Assembly (NCBI GenBank): GCA_028284945.1
Contig: JANQQJ010000005.1
Coordinates: 62,001-126,000 of the forward strand
Reading direction: 5' to 3'
DNA: 64,000 nt
Source: Alphaproteobacteria bacterium
Lineage (GTDB): Bacteria > Pseudomonadota > Alphaproteobacteria > SMXS01
Shown here one piece after another: positions 27,436-37,200 of this stretch. Below the pieces are notes generated by a model. That model was not told the DNA's origin and searched no databases. It saw nothing but the letters and a program-made list of their open reading frames with translations. Each line of letters opens with the position of its first letter. Positions within the stretch are counted from its first letter, which is position 1. Position numbers and translations under genes: made by a program.

Positions 27436-28656
27436 CTACCGCGCCGATGTCTTGATGGACACTTCAGCGTGAAGTGTCCGGTGAACCGGACATTTGTCGG
27501 CGATCTCCATTAGCTTCGATCGCTGTTCGTCTGTCAGGTCTCCCTCAATGGTGATCACGCGCTCAAAACGGTCGACCTTACCCTCGCGGGTTTCGCAATC
27601 TTCGCAGTCCTTGGCGTGAATTTTCTCGTGGCTAACGTCGGCAGACAGCCGCTCCACGGACAGGCCCTTGTGGTCTGCATACATACGCATGGTCATGGTC
27701 GTGCAGGCTGCCAGCGCGGCTGAGAGCAAATCGTAGGGTGTGGGACCTGTATCGGTTCCGCCATAGCTGACCGGCTCGTCGGCGCGGAGCAGATGCCCGT
27801 CCGCCCAAATGCCAGTCGCAAACTTTCCGTCGCCTGCCTCGGCAGCCCGGGTTACCCCGGCGGGCGGTTTTGAAACGAGGTTCTTTTCCGTCTCGCCAAT
27901 ATAGCGTGACGCCCATGCGGCCAGCACGTCAGCAACATAGTCAGCATCTGCTTTGCGTGAAAGCAGGTGGTCGGCGTCATCCAGGCTGACGAAACTCTTT
28001 GGGTGTTTAGCCGCGGCAAAAATCTCTCCGGCATTTTCGATACCGACGATTTGATCACGGGGTGCGTGAAACACGGCCAATGCCTTCCTCAGATTGCCGA
28101 TATAGGTGGACGGCTCATGGTTTTTGATGTCCTCCAGGAAACCCGCACCAATTTCAAATGGCCGGCCGCCAATATTCACTTCGGCCTTACCCTTTTTCGC
28201 TATTTCGTCTGCCGCATCGGCCACCAGATGTTCCACATGCGCCGGGTCTGCAGGCGCACCAATGGTCGCAACCGCTTTGGCTTCAGGCACATCAAGTGCT
28301 GCGCGGAGAACCGCCGCCCCCCCCAAACTGTGGCCAATCAAGATGGCAGGCGGCTGGTGCTCTTCACGCAGGAAACTAGCCGCAGCGATTAAGTCTTCAA
28401 CATTGGACGTAAAGTGCGTATTCGCAAAATCACCTTCTGAGGCGCCAAGACCGGTAAAGTCGAATCGCAGCACAGCAATACCGCGGTCAGCGAGTCCGCG
28501 AGCGATACGGCCTGCTGCATAAATATCTTTGGTGCAGGTGAAACAATGCGCAAATAGCGCATAAGCACGGACAGGGCCTTTTGGACTGTCGAGGCGTGCG
28601 GCGAGCATCTGGCCGTCCGCGCCCGGGAACATTGTTTTCTCGCTGGTGATCGCCAT
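27436..28656 (-). CDS. Bifunctional alpha/beta hydrolase - OsmC family protein
   Basis: Fusion of 406 residues. The N-terminal part (about 1-255) is an alpha/beta hydrolase with nucleophile elbow GHSLGGA (Ser about 104) and the catalytic Asp/His near DQIVGI and DDADHLL. The C-terminal part (about 265-406) is an OsmC/Ohr-type domain with one cysteine in ACTTMTMRMYADHKG and the other in CPVHRTLHAEV, the peroxidatic pair of this family. OsmC proteins reduce organic hydroperoxides; the hydrolase substrate is unknown. The start is ATG at 28656 with AGGAA nearby; the open frame upstream lies over the divergent AMACR gene and is ignored. Fusions of this type occur widely in Proteobacteria. Confidence 0.9.
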   Translation of the reverse strand: MAITSEKTMFPGADGQMLAARLDSPKGPVRAYALFAHCFTCTKDIYAAGRIARGLADRGIAVLRFDFTGLGASEGDFANTHFTSNVEDLIAAASFLREEHQPPAILIGHSLGGAAVLRAALDVPEAKAVATIGAPADPAHVEHLVADAADEIAKKGKAEVNIGGRPFEIGAGFLEDIKNHEPSTYIGNLRKALAVFHAPRDQIVGIENAGEIFAAAKHPKSFVSLDDADHLLSRKADADYVADVLAAWASRYIGETEKNLVSKPPAGVTRAAEAGDGKFATGIWADGHLLRADEPVSYGGTDTGPTPYDLLSAALAACTTMTMRMYADHKGLSVERLSADVSHEKIHAKDCEDCETREGKVDRFERVITIEGDLTDEQRSKLMEIADKCPVHRTLHAEVSIKTSAR

Positions 28657-28737
28657 GGACGAATTCCTGTTGGTTTCGGGGAAGCCGGTTTCTATGGTAA
28701 CGCCACACCTACAAACACGCTTACAGGGGAGACAGAT

Positions 28738-29889
28738 ATGGGACCGCTCAAAGGGGTCAAGGTAGTCGAAATCGCAGGCATCGGGCCGGGCCCGTTCTGC
28801 GCCATGATGCTGGCGGATATGGGCGCCGATGTCATCCGAATTGACCGGCGTGATCCGTCGGGCCGTCCTGGGACGACCGCTGGCGGCAATGCGCGGTTTG
28901 ATGCGCTCAATCGCGGGCGGCGGTCTGTTGCGCTCGACCTGAAAAAACCGGAAGCGGTCGAGACGGTTCTCAAGCTGTGCGAATCTGCCGACGTATTGAC
29001 GGAAGGCTTCCGTCCAGGCGTGATGGAACGACTGGGTATGGGGCCCGATGTCGTCTTGGGCCGCAATCCCAAGATCGTCTATGGGCGGATGACCGGCTGG
29101 GGTCAGGAAGGACCCTATGCGCCGGTCGCCGGTCATGACATCAACTACATTGCTCTATCAGGCGTGCTGCATGCGCTGGGCCGGGAAGGGGACAAGCCGG
29201 TTCCGCCGATGAATCTGGTCGGCGACTTCGGCGGCGGCGGCATGGTGCTGGCCTATGGCATCGCCTGTGCCCTGTTCGAAGCCCAACGGTCCGGCCAGGG
29301 TCAAGTGATTGATGCCGCCATGGTTGATGGCGCGGCATTGCTGATGGCACCGATCTACGGGCTGCAGGCTATGGGCCGGTGGAACGGCGACGAGCGTGGC
29401 GTGAACCTGCTCGATACCGGTGCGCATTTCTACGAGGTCTACGAGACCAGCGACGGCAAATACATTTCCGTAGGGTCCATTGAGCCGCAGTTCTATGCGA
29501 TCCTACTGGAGAAATCCGGCGTTGACGCCGCTGAGTTTGCGGACCAGCACAACAAGGACAAATGGCGGGGTTACAAGGACACACTCACTGAAATCTTCAA
29601 GCAGAAGACGCGCGACGAATGGTGCGAGATCATGGAATATACCGACATCTGCTTCGCGCCGGTGCTGTCCATGAATGAGGCGCATGCACATCCGCACAAT
29701 GAAGAGCGCGGCACATTCATCGAGGTTGGCGGATTCAAGCAGCCGGGACCGGCGCCACGCTTCTCGCGCACCAAGCCGGAAGTCGCGCGTCCCTCACCGA
29801 CGCCAGGTGAGCATAATCAGAACGCACTGTCGTCCTGGGGGTTCAGCGATGAGGAGATCGCGGCACTGGAGGCAGCAGAGGCGATTTAG
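28738..29889 (+). CDS. CaiB/BaiF family enzyme, alpha-methylacyl-CoA racemase-like
   Basis: Class III CoA-transferase fold protein of 383 residues. The N-terminus (LKGVKVVEIAGIGPGPFCAMMLADMGADVIRIDR) is diagnostic for the alpha-methylacyl-CoA racemase branch. The racemase catalytic pair is present: His in VAGHDINYIALSG and Asp in NLVGDFGGGGM. AMACR enzymes epimerise 2-methyl-branched acyl-CoA esters in the breakdown of branched fatty acids or sterol side chains. It is divergent from the hydrolase-OsmC gene across 81 bp. GGGGAGA about 8 nt before the ATG gives a good ribosome binding site. Confidence 0.92.
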   Translation: MGPLKGVKVVEIAGIGPGPFCAMMLADMGADVIRIDRRDPSGRPGTTAGGNARFDALNRGRRSVALDLKKPEAVETVLKLCESADVLTEGFRPGVMERLGMGPDVVLGRNPKIVYGRMTGWGQEGPYAPVAGHDINYIALSGVLHALGREGDKPVPPMNLVGDFGGGGMVLAYGIACALFEAQRSGQGQVIDAAMVDGAALLMAPIYGLQAMGRWNGDERGVNLLDTGAHFYEVYETSDGKYISVGSIEPQFYAILLEKSGVDAAEFADQHNKDKWRGYKDTLTEIFKQKTRDEWCEIMEYTDICFAPVLSMNEAHAHPHNEERGTFIEVGGFKQPGPAPRFSRTKPEVARPSPTPGEHNQNALSSWGFSDEEIAALEAAEAI

Positions 29890-30486
29890 CTACTGCCTGA
29901 TTTCGCGCTCGACGGTAACGGTTGTCCCACTCTGGCCGGGGAAGTCTTCGAACAAGGCCTCGATCATGTAGGGCAGGGCGCCATCAAAATTGCGCGCCGG
30001 CCCGATGCTGCGGGCGCGGCCTTCGAAGACGCGCTCGCCTGTATCGACCCGGTCGATTTCAAGCGTAACCAGGCGGCTGGCTGTTCCACCTCGTGAGTCA
30101 CCCACCGGAAAACTGGTGCCGAACCCTACGCCGACACCGCCACCACGATAACCGCCGCTGCCACCACTGACGCCAATGCTGACGCTGCTGCTTGGCTCGT
30201 CAAAGTCGCCGATGGGCGACTGCCCGTAATCCAGATGCGCGATATAGACCGGTGGTTCGCCGCCCGCCGGGCTGAAGCCTTGCCGCGTCAGTTGAGTCAT
30301 CAGCAGGGCGGATGCCTGTTCGAATTCAATGCTGCCCTGTTTGCGCTGATCGGGCGAAACAATGGCAATCGCTGCGCCTTGCGGCGCCTCCAGCTTATGA
30401 AACCGGGTCACGTCGGATTTGATGGATACCGCGCAACCGGCCAGCGCGAACGCCAGTAATAGGGCCCCAAGCCGAAATCTATTCAT
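29890..30486 (-). CDS. DUF4136-like lipoprotein
   Basis: Lipoprotein of 198 residues with lipobox LAGC (Cys about 18) after a hydrophobic signal. The body matches the DUF4136 pattern: SDVTRFHKL near the start, a central region with a glycine/serine-rich low-complexity stretch (about 105-135: SIGVSGGSGGYRGGGVGVG), and a C-terminal VTLEIDRVDTGERVFEGRA followed by a helical end. Function unknown; members are envelope lipoproteins. The stop abuts the AMACR stop. It lies downstream of the YejA-like gene, 46 bp away on the same strand, and may be co-transcribed. Confidence 0.8.
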   Translation of the reverse strand: MNRFRLGALLLAFALAGCAVSIKSDVTRFHKLEAPQGAAIAIVSPDQRKQGSIEFEQASALLMTQLTRQGFSPAGGEPPVYIAHLDYGQSPIGDFDEPSSSVSIGVSGGSGGYRGGGVGVGFGTSFPVGDSRGGTASRLVTLEIDRVDTGERVFEGRARSIGPARNFDGALPYMIEALFEDFPGQSGTTVTVEREIRQ

Positions 30487-30532
30487 GGACTGGCCTCCTT
30501 GTCTTGAATGTATGTGGGGTCGAGCAGCGTTG

Positions 30533-32308
30533 CTAGGGCTGGCTTGCCCACCAGCTATCGAGGCTATAGCCCATGGTGGGAGTCACCTCGGGGCGCGATA
30601 GCCGGTTCCAATAGGCGACCCGGTCGATATCAAGGTGGTAAAGCGGAATGACATAGGCGCCGGATCTGAGGGTACGGTCCAACAGGCGCGTCGCCCCGAT
30701 TAACTCCTCACGCGTGCGTGCAGCCGGAATCTGCGCCACCAGCCGGTCAATCAACGGGTCTTTCACGCCCATATAGTTCCGGGTGCCGGGCCTGTCAGCC
30801 GAGTCGGAATGCCAATAAAACGCCTGTTCGTTGCCGGGTGACAGGGATTGACCCCAGAAATAAGCGATCATGTCAAAATCGTAATCGATCAACCGCTCTT
30901 GATATTGTGCCTCGTCGACCAGGCGCACGGTCGCCTTAATACCAAGGGTTTCCAGGTCGCGGGCAAATTGCGCGACGGCACGCTGCGGCCCGGATGCTGT
31001 GATCAGAATTTCAAAGGCAAGAGGCCGATTCCGAGCATCAATCAGATGCTTTCCGTCAATGTGATATCCGGCATCGCGGAGCATCTGTTGCGCATGCCTG
31101 CGGTTTTCCCGGTCGTAGCCGTCTCCCTGCGACGCCGGTAACGGGTCGAGCACTGATTGAGAAACCGGGTGATCACCTGACTCCAGTGTTTCGAGCATGG
31201 CCTGCTCGTGTTTCGAAACACGAGTTGGCGCTTCTAGATCAGCATTGTCGAAGAAACTCTGGGTGCGTGTATAGGCGCCAAAGAACAGCTTTTCGTTCAG
31301 CCATTCGAAGTCAAAGGCGTGAATGAGTGCCTGGCGGACGCGGATATCCGAAAAAACGTCGCGCCTTGTATTCATGACCAATCCCAACATGCCTGAAGGC
31401 CGGCCATGAGGCAGTTCAGCAAGCACCACATCGGGATCCCGTTTGGTGTAGCCGGTTGCCCACCGCTGTGGGCTGGGCTCGGCGCGAAAATCGACCTGAC
31501 CGGCGCGGAACGCCTCAAAGGCAAGCGATTGGTCGCGGTAATAGTCGTAACGGATCATATCGAAGTTAAAGCGCCCGCGATTGACCGGCAGGTCCTTGCC
31601 CCAATGATCCGGATCACGGCGATAGGTGATGCTGCGGCCCGGATCGACTGTTTCGATCACGTAGGGCCCTGACCCCGGAATGGGTTCAAGGCTGACCTGA
31701 TCGAATGTCCGGCCGTCAAAATGGTGCTTCGGCAGAACTGGCATCAGGCCCAGAATCAGCGGGAGTTCCCGGTCGCCGCCGGATCGAAAGGAGAATCGAA
31801 CACCCCGTTCCCCAACACGTTCGATCTCTACCACCTGGCTGTAATAGGCGTGGTGATTGGGCCGACCGTGGTCGCGGAGGGTCTCAAGCGAAAACACCAC
31901 ATCATCGATAGTGACCGGTTTTCCGTCCTGAAAACGCGCTGCCGGGTTGAGGTGAAATTCGATCCATGACCGGTCATCAGCCACGCTGATCTTCTCAGCC
32001 AGTCGGGCATAGAGCGTAAACGGCTCGTCCCGGCTGCGTGCCAACAGCGTCTCGAAGACCAGATTTCGGCCCGCTGCCGGTATGCCGCGGATGATGAATG
32101 GATTGAGACTGTCGAATGACCCGATCTCGGCAAAGGTGATGGCACCGCCCTTGGGGGCTTCTGCGTTGACGTAATCAAAGTGATCAAACTCAGCGCCATA
32201 TTTCGGATCGCCATGCATGGCGATGGCGTGGTTGCTTTGGTCGGCCATTGCCGTTGGCGTGGCGGCCGCCAAGCAGAAACCGAGCGCGATGATCCGATTT
32301 AGCATCAC
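30533..32308 (-). CDS. YejA-like periplasmic substrate-binding protein (family 5)
   Basis: Extracellular solute-binding protein of 591 residues. After a signal peptide (about 1-22) the mature protein begins HAIAMHGDPKYGAEFDHFDYVN, then EAPKGGAITFAEIGSFDSLNPFI, the typical N-terminus of YejA. Further family features are RDEPFTLYARLAEKI and RFQDGKPVTIDDVVFSLETL. YejABEF imports peptides and microcin C-like compounds. No YejB, YejE or YejF gene is adjacent, so it must use a transporter encoded elsewhere or serve in sensing. Neighbours are a GT2 gene upstream (45 bp) and a DUF4136 lipoprotein downstream, all on the same strand. Confidence 0.9.
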   Translation of the reverse strand: MMLNRIIALGFCLAAATPTAMADQSNHAIAMHGDPKYGAEFDHFDYVNAEAPKGGAITFAEIGSFDSLNPFIIRGIPAAGRNLVFETLLARSRDEPFTLYARLAEKISVADDRSWIEFHLNPAARFQDGKPVTIDDVVFSLETLRDHGRPNHHAYYSQVVEIERVGERGVRFSFRSGGDRELPLILGLMPVLPKHHFDGRTFDQVSLEPIPGSGPYVIETVDPGRSITYRRDPDHWGKDLPVNRGRFNFDMIRYDYYRDQSLAFEAFRAGQVDFRAEPSPQRWATGYTKRDPDVVLAELPHGRPSGMLGLVMNTRRDVFSDIRVRQALIHAFDFEWLNEKLFFGAYTRTQSFFDNADLEAPTRVSKHEQAMLETLESGDHPVSQSVLDPLPASQGDGYDRENRRHAQQMLRDAGYHIDGKHLIDARNRPLAFEILITASGPQRAVAQFARDLETLGIKATVRLVDEAQYQERLIDYDFDMIAYFWGQSLSPGNEQAFYWHSDSADRPGTRNYMGVKDPLIDRLVAQIPAARTREELIGATRLLDRTLRSGAYVIPLYHLDIDRVAYWNRLSRPEVTPTMGYSLDSWWASQP

Positions 32309-32353
32309 CAGAATATGGCGGCGCTCGACGGTGCCCGCAATCGTGTCATTCTG

Positions 32354-33325
32354 TTAGCGACCTGCCATCCGCTTAAGCCCCAGGCGAACGACCGCAGCGC
32401 AGGCGGAAAGGGAGGGGCGCAGAAGCGACGCCTCCCGTGCATAAAAGTATGCCTCCCGTATACGGCCTGCGTCTTCAAGGTCGGCCGCTAGTTTCTGCAG
32501 CGCGAAAGCCTTGTGGGTTCTGCCATGGTCGCGAAGCGCTGCATGTCTGGAAAAACAGATCGCCTTGTCGAGGACACGAAGCTGATAGAGGCGTTTGTCG
32601 ATATCACCAAGAAGGGTGGACATACTGGTCCCTGCGGCCGGGTCGGGAATATTGTGCCGTGAGACGAAGTCGGGTGCATAAAGCATGGTGTCTGCAGCAT
32701 CGACAGCCCGCAGATAGAAGTCGCGGTCGCACTCATAGCGCAGGGTCTCGTCAAACCCTTTAATAGCAACAAAATGGTCCTTACGGATCAGTGTATTGTT
32801 CACATGGGCAAAACCGGTCGCCTTGAGCAGGTCACCAACGGTAACGGAAAATGCATGTCCATCTAAAAGCCGATTTTCATCCGCCAGGTGGCGTTCCAGG
32901 CCATCCAGCCAGATTTCCTCATTTTTTTGAATGTCGCCGGTAAACGCCCGCTGGCAGGTGAAGTAAAGGTCCGGAATTGAGGGCTGGCTCTGGATTGTTT
33001 GTGAGGCTCTGAGCAGATGCTGATCGTCTGTCCACTCATCGTCATCGTCCAAAAAACCCAGAACGTCGCCAGATGCCAGCCCGGCCCCGAAATTGAGGAC
33101 ATAACTCTGGCCATGACCGTTCAGGGCTTTGGGCAGATGGTGAATTTTCGATCCGCCCAGTCTATCTGCCTCGATCTCGTTATAGGCCGGAATGTGAACT
33201 GGATCGGAGCCGTCATTAACGACAATGACCTCAAGCTCAACGCCCTGTTGCGCAAGGACCGAGTTCAGCGCGACCCGAAACTCATCAGGCCGGTTGCGTG
33301 TCGCCAAAATGATGGAGAACTTCAT
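32354..33325 (-). CDS. Family 2 glycosyltransferase
   Basis: GT-A fold glycosyltransferase of 323 residues. It starts MKFSIILATRNRPDEFRVAL and carries VIVVNDGSD (nucleotide-sugar binding) and the metal-binding cluster GFLDDDDEWTDD near residue 97. The C-terminal region is helical and has no membrane segment. The acceptor and sugar are unknown; a role in surface polysaccharide or protein glycosylation is possible. It is preceded by an intrinsic terminator belonging to the upstream small ORF, so it has its own promoter in the short gap, and is followed 45 bp later by the YejA-like gene. Confidence 0.88.
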   Translation of the reverse strand: MKFSIILATRNRPDEFRVALNSVLAQQGVELEVIVVNDGSDPVHIPAYNEIEADRLGGSKIHHLPKALNGHGQSYVLNFGAGLASGDVLGFLDDDDEWTDDQHLLRASQTIQSQPSIPDLYFTCQRAFTGDIQKNEEIWLDGLERHLADENRLLDGHAFSVTVGDLLKATGFAHVNNTLIRKDHFVAIKGFDETLRYECDRDFYLRAVDAADTMLYAPDFVSRHNIPDPAAGTSMSTLLGDIDKRLYQLRVLDKAICFSRHAALRDHGRTHKAFALQKLAADLEDAGRIREAYFYAREASLLRPSLSACAAVVRLGLKRMAGR

Positions 33326-33388
33326 GACAAGGTCGCCGTAACCAGTTTGGCCTCACTCTAGCAGCGGAGCCTCTGATCGCGCACCGGC

Positions 33389-33416
33389 AAAAAAAGGGCG
33401 CCCCGCAGGGCGCCCT
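33389..33416 (-). terminator. Intrinsic terminator (minus strand)
   Basis: A perfect 9-bp G+C-rich stem (AGGGCGCCC / GGGCGCCCT, loop CGCA or its complement) followed on the minus strand by a run of seven T. It lies about 28 bp after the stop of the candidate 24-residue ORF at 33444-33518 and before the GT2 gene, so it would end a very short transcript. Confidence 0.85.
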
Positions 33417-33443
33417 AGTCAAAAGGATTGGAGGGTATCGAAA

Positions 33444-33518
33444 TCAAGTGGACAGCAGCCACAAAACCGAGCCGATGATGCCTGCCGCCGACACGAATGC
33501 GAGCACATAAGCAGACAC
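33444..33518 (-). CDS. Candidate 24-residue single-span membrane peptide
   Basis: A short ORF begins with GTG and encodes a peptide that starts with SAYVLAFVSAAGIIGSVLW and ends LLST: one uninterrupted hydrophobic helix. AGGGAG lies 6 nt before the GTG, and a strong terminator follows the stop by about 28 bp, so ribosome binding site, ORF and terminator form a compact unit. No family is recognised. Such peptides are often membrane-acting regulators or components of larger complexes, but nothing here shows a partner. The alternative is that the transcript is a small RNA and the ORF is chance. Confidence 0.5.
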   Translation of the reverse strand: MSAYVLAFVSAAGIIGSVLWLLST

Positions 33519-33637
33519 GAAAAACTCCCTTCATCAGGCGCCGTACTGGCGATTTCGAGGGTTGCAGGTTGCCCCAAGGAATGGGCAAAATTAAGGCAGG
33601 ACCAAGACTTATTCGGGTCACGGGGAAAGAACCGACG

Positions 33638-33910
33638 ATGAAAGACATACCGGAAAACGTTCGCGCCTATCAGAAAACCCAGCTTTACACGGCCAAAACG
33701 ACGCCGGGAATGATGAAGAACGATCACCGGACCCGGGGTGGCGTATGGGGCAAGATCATCGTCCGGTCAGGCGAAGTGGGTTATGAAATTCCCGAAGATG
33801 AAGAAAGCCACACTTTGACCCCCGATAACCCGGGTGTCATCGAACCGCTGAAGTTTCATCGCATCGACCCAAAGCCTGGCGCCAAATTCTATCTGGAGCT
33901 TTACCGCTAA
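33638..33910 (+). CDS. DUF1971 family protein
   Basis: A 90-residue protein with the pattern of DUF1971, a small cupin-like domain otherwise found fused to TehB-type tellurite-resistance methyltransferases: PENVRAYQKTQLYTAKTTPG, then RGGVWGKIIVRSGEVGYEI, HTLTPDNPGVIEP and the C-terminal FYLELYR. It is probably a beta-barrel that binds a small ligand; the function is not established. The open frame extends upstream to 33497, but that part lies over the small-ORF region and has no similarity; the start chosen is ATG at 33638. The stop codon is directly followed by the ATG of the next gene. Confidence 0.8.
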   Translation: MKDIPENVRAYQKTQLYTAKTTPGMMKNDHRTRGGVWGKIIVRSGEVGYEIPEDEESHTLTPDNPGVIEPLKFHRIDPKPGAKFYLELYR

Positions 33911-34162
33911 ATGGACGACATGGCGGCGTCGTTTCTGACGACTTTCCTGACCTATTTTGTTGGACCGCCGGTTCTGGTCGGCCTGATCGGGGCCTACTTG
34001 ATGACAGCAAGCCGGTTTAGGGGCGCCGTGGTCGGTGGGGCCATTGGCATGGTGCTGGGCTATGCCGCGTTTCAGGTCGTCGTCATCAACAATCTGGAGC
34101 CACCGCCGGAGGTCGCCGAGACTCAACCGGAAGACCCGGCAATGGTTCCAATTTCAGACTAG
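33911..34162 (+). CDS. Small two-helix membrane protein of unknown function
   Basis: An 83-residue protein with two probable membrane helices (about 8-29, FLTTFLTYFVGPPVLVGLIG; about 38-58, AVVGGAIGMVLGYAAFQVVV) and a hydrophilic, proline-rich acidic tail. Its ATG follows the stop of the DUF1971 gene with no gap, so they are translated from one message. I do not recognise a family. Its stop codon forms part of the first dyad of the downstream double hairpin. Confidence 0.7.
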   Translation: MDDMAASFLTTFLTYFVGPPVLVGLIGAYLMTASRFRGAVVGGAIGMVLGYAAFQVVVINNLEPPPEVAETQPEDPAMVPISD

Positions 34163-34221
34163 AGCAAAACCAGCTTAGTTGGAATCGCTGAGATCCAACT
34201 AAGTTGGTAAATTTGCTCTAG
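34159..34221. repeat. Long interrupted palindrome after the membrane-protein gene
   Basis: Outer arms CTAGAGCAAA (34159-34168) and TTTGCTCTAG (34212-34221) are perfect; inner arms CCAGCTTAGTTGGA (34170-34183) and TCCAACTAAGTTGG (34194-34207) differ at one position. The left outer arm includes the TAG stop of the upstream gene. Together they form a stem of about 25 bp. It probably ends or stabilises transcripts from the plus strand; no T-run is present. Confidence 0.65.
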
Positions 34222-34233
34222 AAACCAATAGAT

Positions 34234-34296
34234 TAGATCATCTTTATCTGTTGAGCTGGAGCGCCGTCCGCTTCCAACTCAACAGATGATGATCTA
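34234..34296. repeat. Second long interrupted palindrome, at the end of the autotransporter gene
   Basis: Arms read TAGATCATC...TCTGTTGAG...CTGGA (34234-34260) and TCCAACTCAACAGATGATGATCTA (34273-34296). The right arm contains the stop codon of the minus-strand autotransporter gene. It mirrors the neighbouring palindrome in design but not in sequence. The pair probably separates convergent transcription. Confidence 0.6.
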
Positions 34297-37200
34297 GAAC
34301 CTGAGCTTGGCGCCACCTGTGATGGCGTGGTCCTGGTAGTCGCCGCCGATTTCGCCGGAATAGTCGAAATAGAGCTGCAGCATGGAGCCAATCATCGCCG
34401 TAATGCCTGCACCAAACAGCGCTGTCGTTTTGCGGGGCACCTCGCCGAACACCGTGAAGTCACTACCAAGGACGCCGTCGAACCGGCCCGAGATCGCCCG
34501 TAGATCATCCTCGAACTCGTGCCCAACACCGACGCTGGCATAAGGTGTGAACCAGCCACCGTTGCCTGAACGGATTGTCTTCGCAATCCGGATCACACCT
34601 TCCAGACGCACCGAGTCGAAGCTGGTCTCATCGATGCTCAGATTGACCGGAGCTGCGCCGGTTTCTGTGAAACCGTCCTGTTCCACCCTGGCATAGGTCA
34701 GGCCCACAGTCGGCGTCACCTGGAAGCCGTCGCCCAGATTGAACTGATAGCCGCCCCGGCCACCGACGTAGCTCAGGTCGCCATTATAGTCGGCGAGCGC
34801 CGACAGATTGACTGTGCCGAAGGTGATGTCACGCGTGCTTTCAATATCCATGCCGCCGACACCACCGGACAGCTCAACAAACCACTCCGGCCCGAAGATG
34901 CTGGCATAGCCGGCAACCTGCCAGCTATCCACATCGCCTTCACCGGCACGTCCGGCAAAGTCCACATCAGTGCTACCAAAGCCGCCGGTGATGCCGATCA
35001 GGATGTTGTTATCGATCAGATAGTCGACGCCGCCATAGCCGGAAACCGTGTCAAATTCATATTCGATGAAGCCGTTATTGCTGTCGACCTCGACAAAGTC
35101 GAAGGTCCCGGCCAGCCAGAAGGAGGCCCGATCGTCGTCGGCGCTGGCGCCGGTCACCGAATTGTCGGTCACATTAATCGCGATGGCATTGTTGTCTCGG
35201 CGGCCGCCGCGTACCTCGTAAGAGCGCAGGCTGGCCTGATGCATCATGGTGCGCGAGATATTGATGCCGACCTCGTCAAAGGCATTGAACCATTCCCCGT
35301 GCAGGTCATCCAGCCCGCCCGGAATGTCGCCCGATGTGCCCAATTGCGCGGCCAGCGCGTGCAGCGGATCGGTGTTCAGGCCGTATTGGGTAACGCCATC
35401 AATGGCCCCCGCAGTTGCGGCCTGATTGACGGTCTGCGCACTGGGTTCAAAGTCCGGGATCGAGGTAATCCGCACCCGGTCGGCCAGATATTCGATGCTG
35501 CCCTTGAAGAGCTGCACCCGGTTGGTCTCGTCCACGTCCACCGTGGCCGGCTTGTCTTCCCGCACAGTTACACCACCATCGTTTGGGCCCCCGTCAAAGG
35601 CGATAGTGTCGAAGGTGCTGTTCACGCCGCCTTCGGCAACCAGCACGTCATAGACCCGGGCCTGGCCGGTATAATCAGCCGTGGCGATCCGCTTGCCATC
35701 GGCATCCAGATCAGGCGTGCCGTCCTGGTCGGCATCAAGGAACTCGGGATCGAGGATCACATCGATAGTGCCACCCAGCACCGCTGTACCATCGCCGGTG
35801 GGCACGGCTTCAACGTCAATACTGTCGGTAACGCCGTCGGGGGTGCCGTCTGGCCCGGTTGTGTCATTGGGAACGCCCAGATCGGTCGTGGCGACACCGG
35901 CCGCGGTGACATTGAGCAGGTCATGACCGCCCGTGTCATTGAGGTCGACCTCGAAACGGCCACCATTATTAGTAATGACCGTGACATCGTTGATGATGGA
36001 GGTTTGCACGCTGTCAAAGACGACACGGCCGATCACATTTAATGTGCCGATCGAGGTGCCCGGTGCGATCACACCTTGCGCGCCGGTGGGTGCCAAAGGA
36101 TCGGCTTCAGCGCCGGAGACGAACAAGCCGCCCAGCACAGAAGGATCGGTGACCACCGTGCCATGACCGCCCAGCCTGGCGCCGGGGAGGACATCAACGG
36201 TCGGTGACACCAGCGTTGCGCCGGTATTTGGACCCAGAACCGGATCCGTCTCCGGATCGTCGTCATCGTCAACCAAAATGAGACCGCCAATATTAAGCGT
36301 GCCACCTTGAATGGTTGTGCCGACCACCCGGTCAAAGACCTGGACCGTCGCATCGGCAATACCGTCGCCATCATTATCGACGTCGACGGGCCGGGTCATC
36401 AGCACACCGTCCACCGTGATCGTGCCGTTGAGGTCGAAGGTGCCGCTGTCGACCTTGTCGAGCAATTCAGCACCAGCAAGAGCACCATCGAAGACACCTT
36501 CGCCGTCGCCGCTCAAGATGAATTGGTCAGTATCTGTATCACCTTCATCCTCCCCCAGATCGATGGCACCGTCCTGGACAGAGCCAGTCTCAAGGTCATA
36601 GGTATCACTGCCCGCGCCGAGGAGAACGTCACCGGTGATCAGCCCTTCCATCCGGTTGGTCACAGATTGGCCGCCCGCAGCCCCCTGGATCGCAACCGGG
36701 GCCATGCCGCCGCCGGTGATGGTGCCACCTGCATTATCGATAAGGATGTCATTCCCCGAGGCATTGATGGCCGCCGCGCTCAAAGACGCAATCGTACCAG
36801 TGTTGTTGACCGTGTTCATGTCGCCAGTAATGTCGACGCCATGGCTGTTGGCCCCACCGGCAGTGCCCCCGGTAATGGTGCCCGAATTGTTCAGCACATT
36901 GCCGTCGCCGGTGATATCGACGCCGTCATCACCGGCAGTGATCGTCAGGTCGGACGTGTTGGTGATGGTGTTGTCGAAGCTATGCGCGACGATGCCATCA
37001 TCCATGGCAATGATGGTGCCGTTATTGGTCACTGTGTTCCCGCCATCGAGGATGAAGAAGTCGCCCTCTCCTTCGATATCGATACCGACGACAATGCCGT
37101 CATCGTCGGATTCGATCAGCCCGTCATTGACGATGGTGTTCCGTGCGACGCCGAAGACACCGTTACCAGCCGCGTTGATCGTGCCGTCTGCGGCGTTGGT

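Noticed and set aside
33415-33648. 77-codon minus-strand frame in the gap before the DUF1971 gene
   Set aside because: It is in another frame than the 24-residue ORF, lacks a ribosome binding site and gives a basic, low-complexity product.
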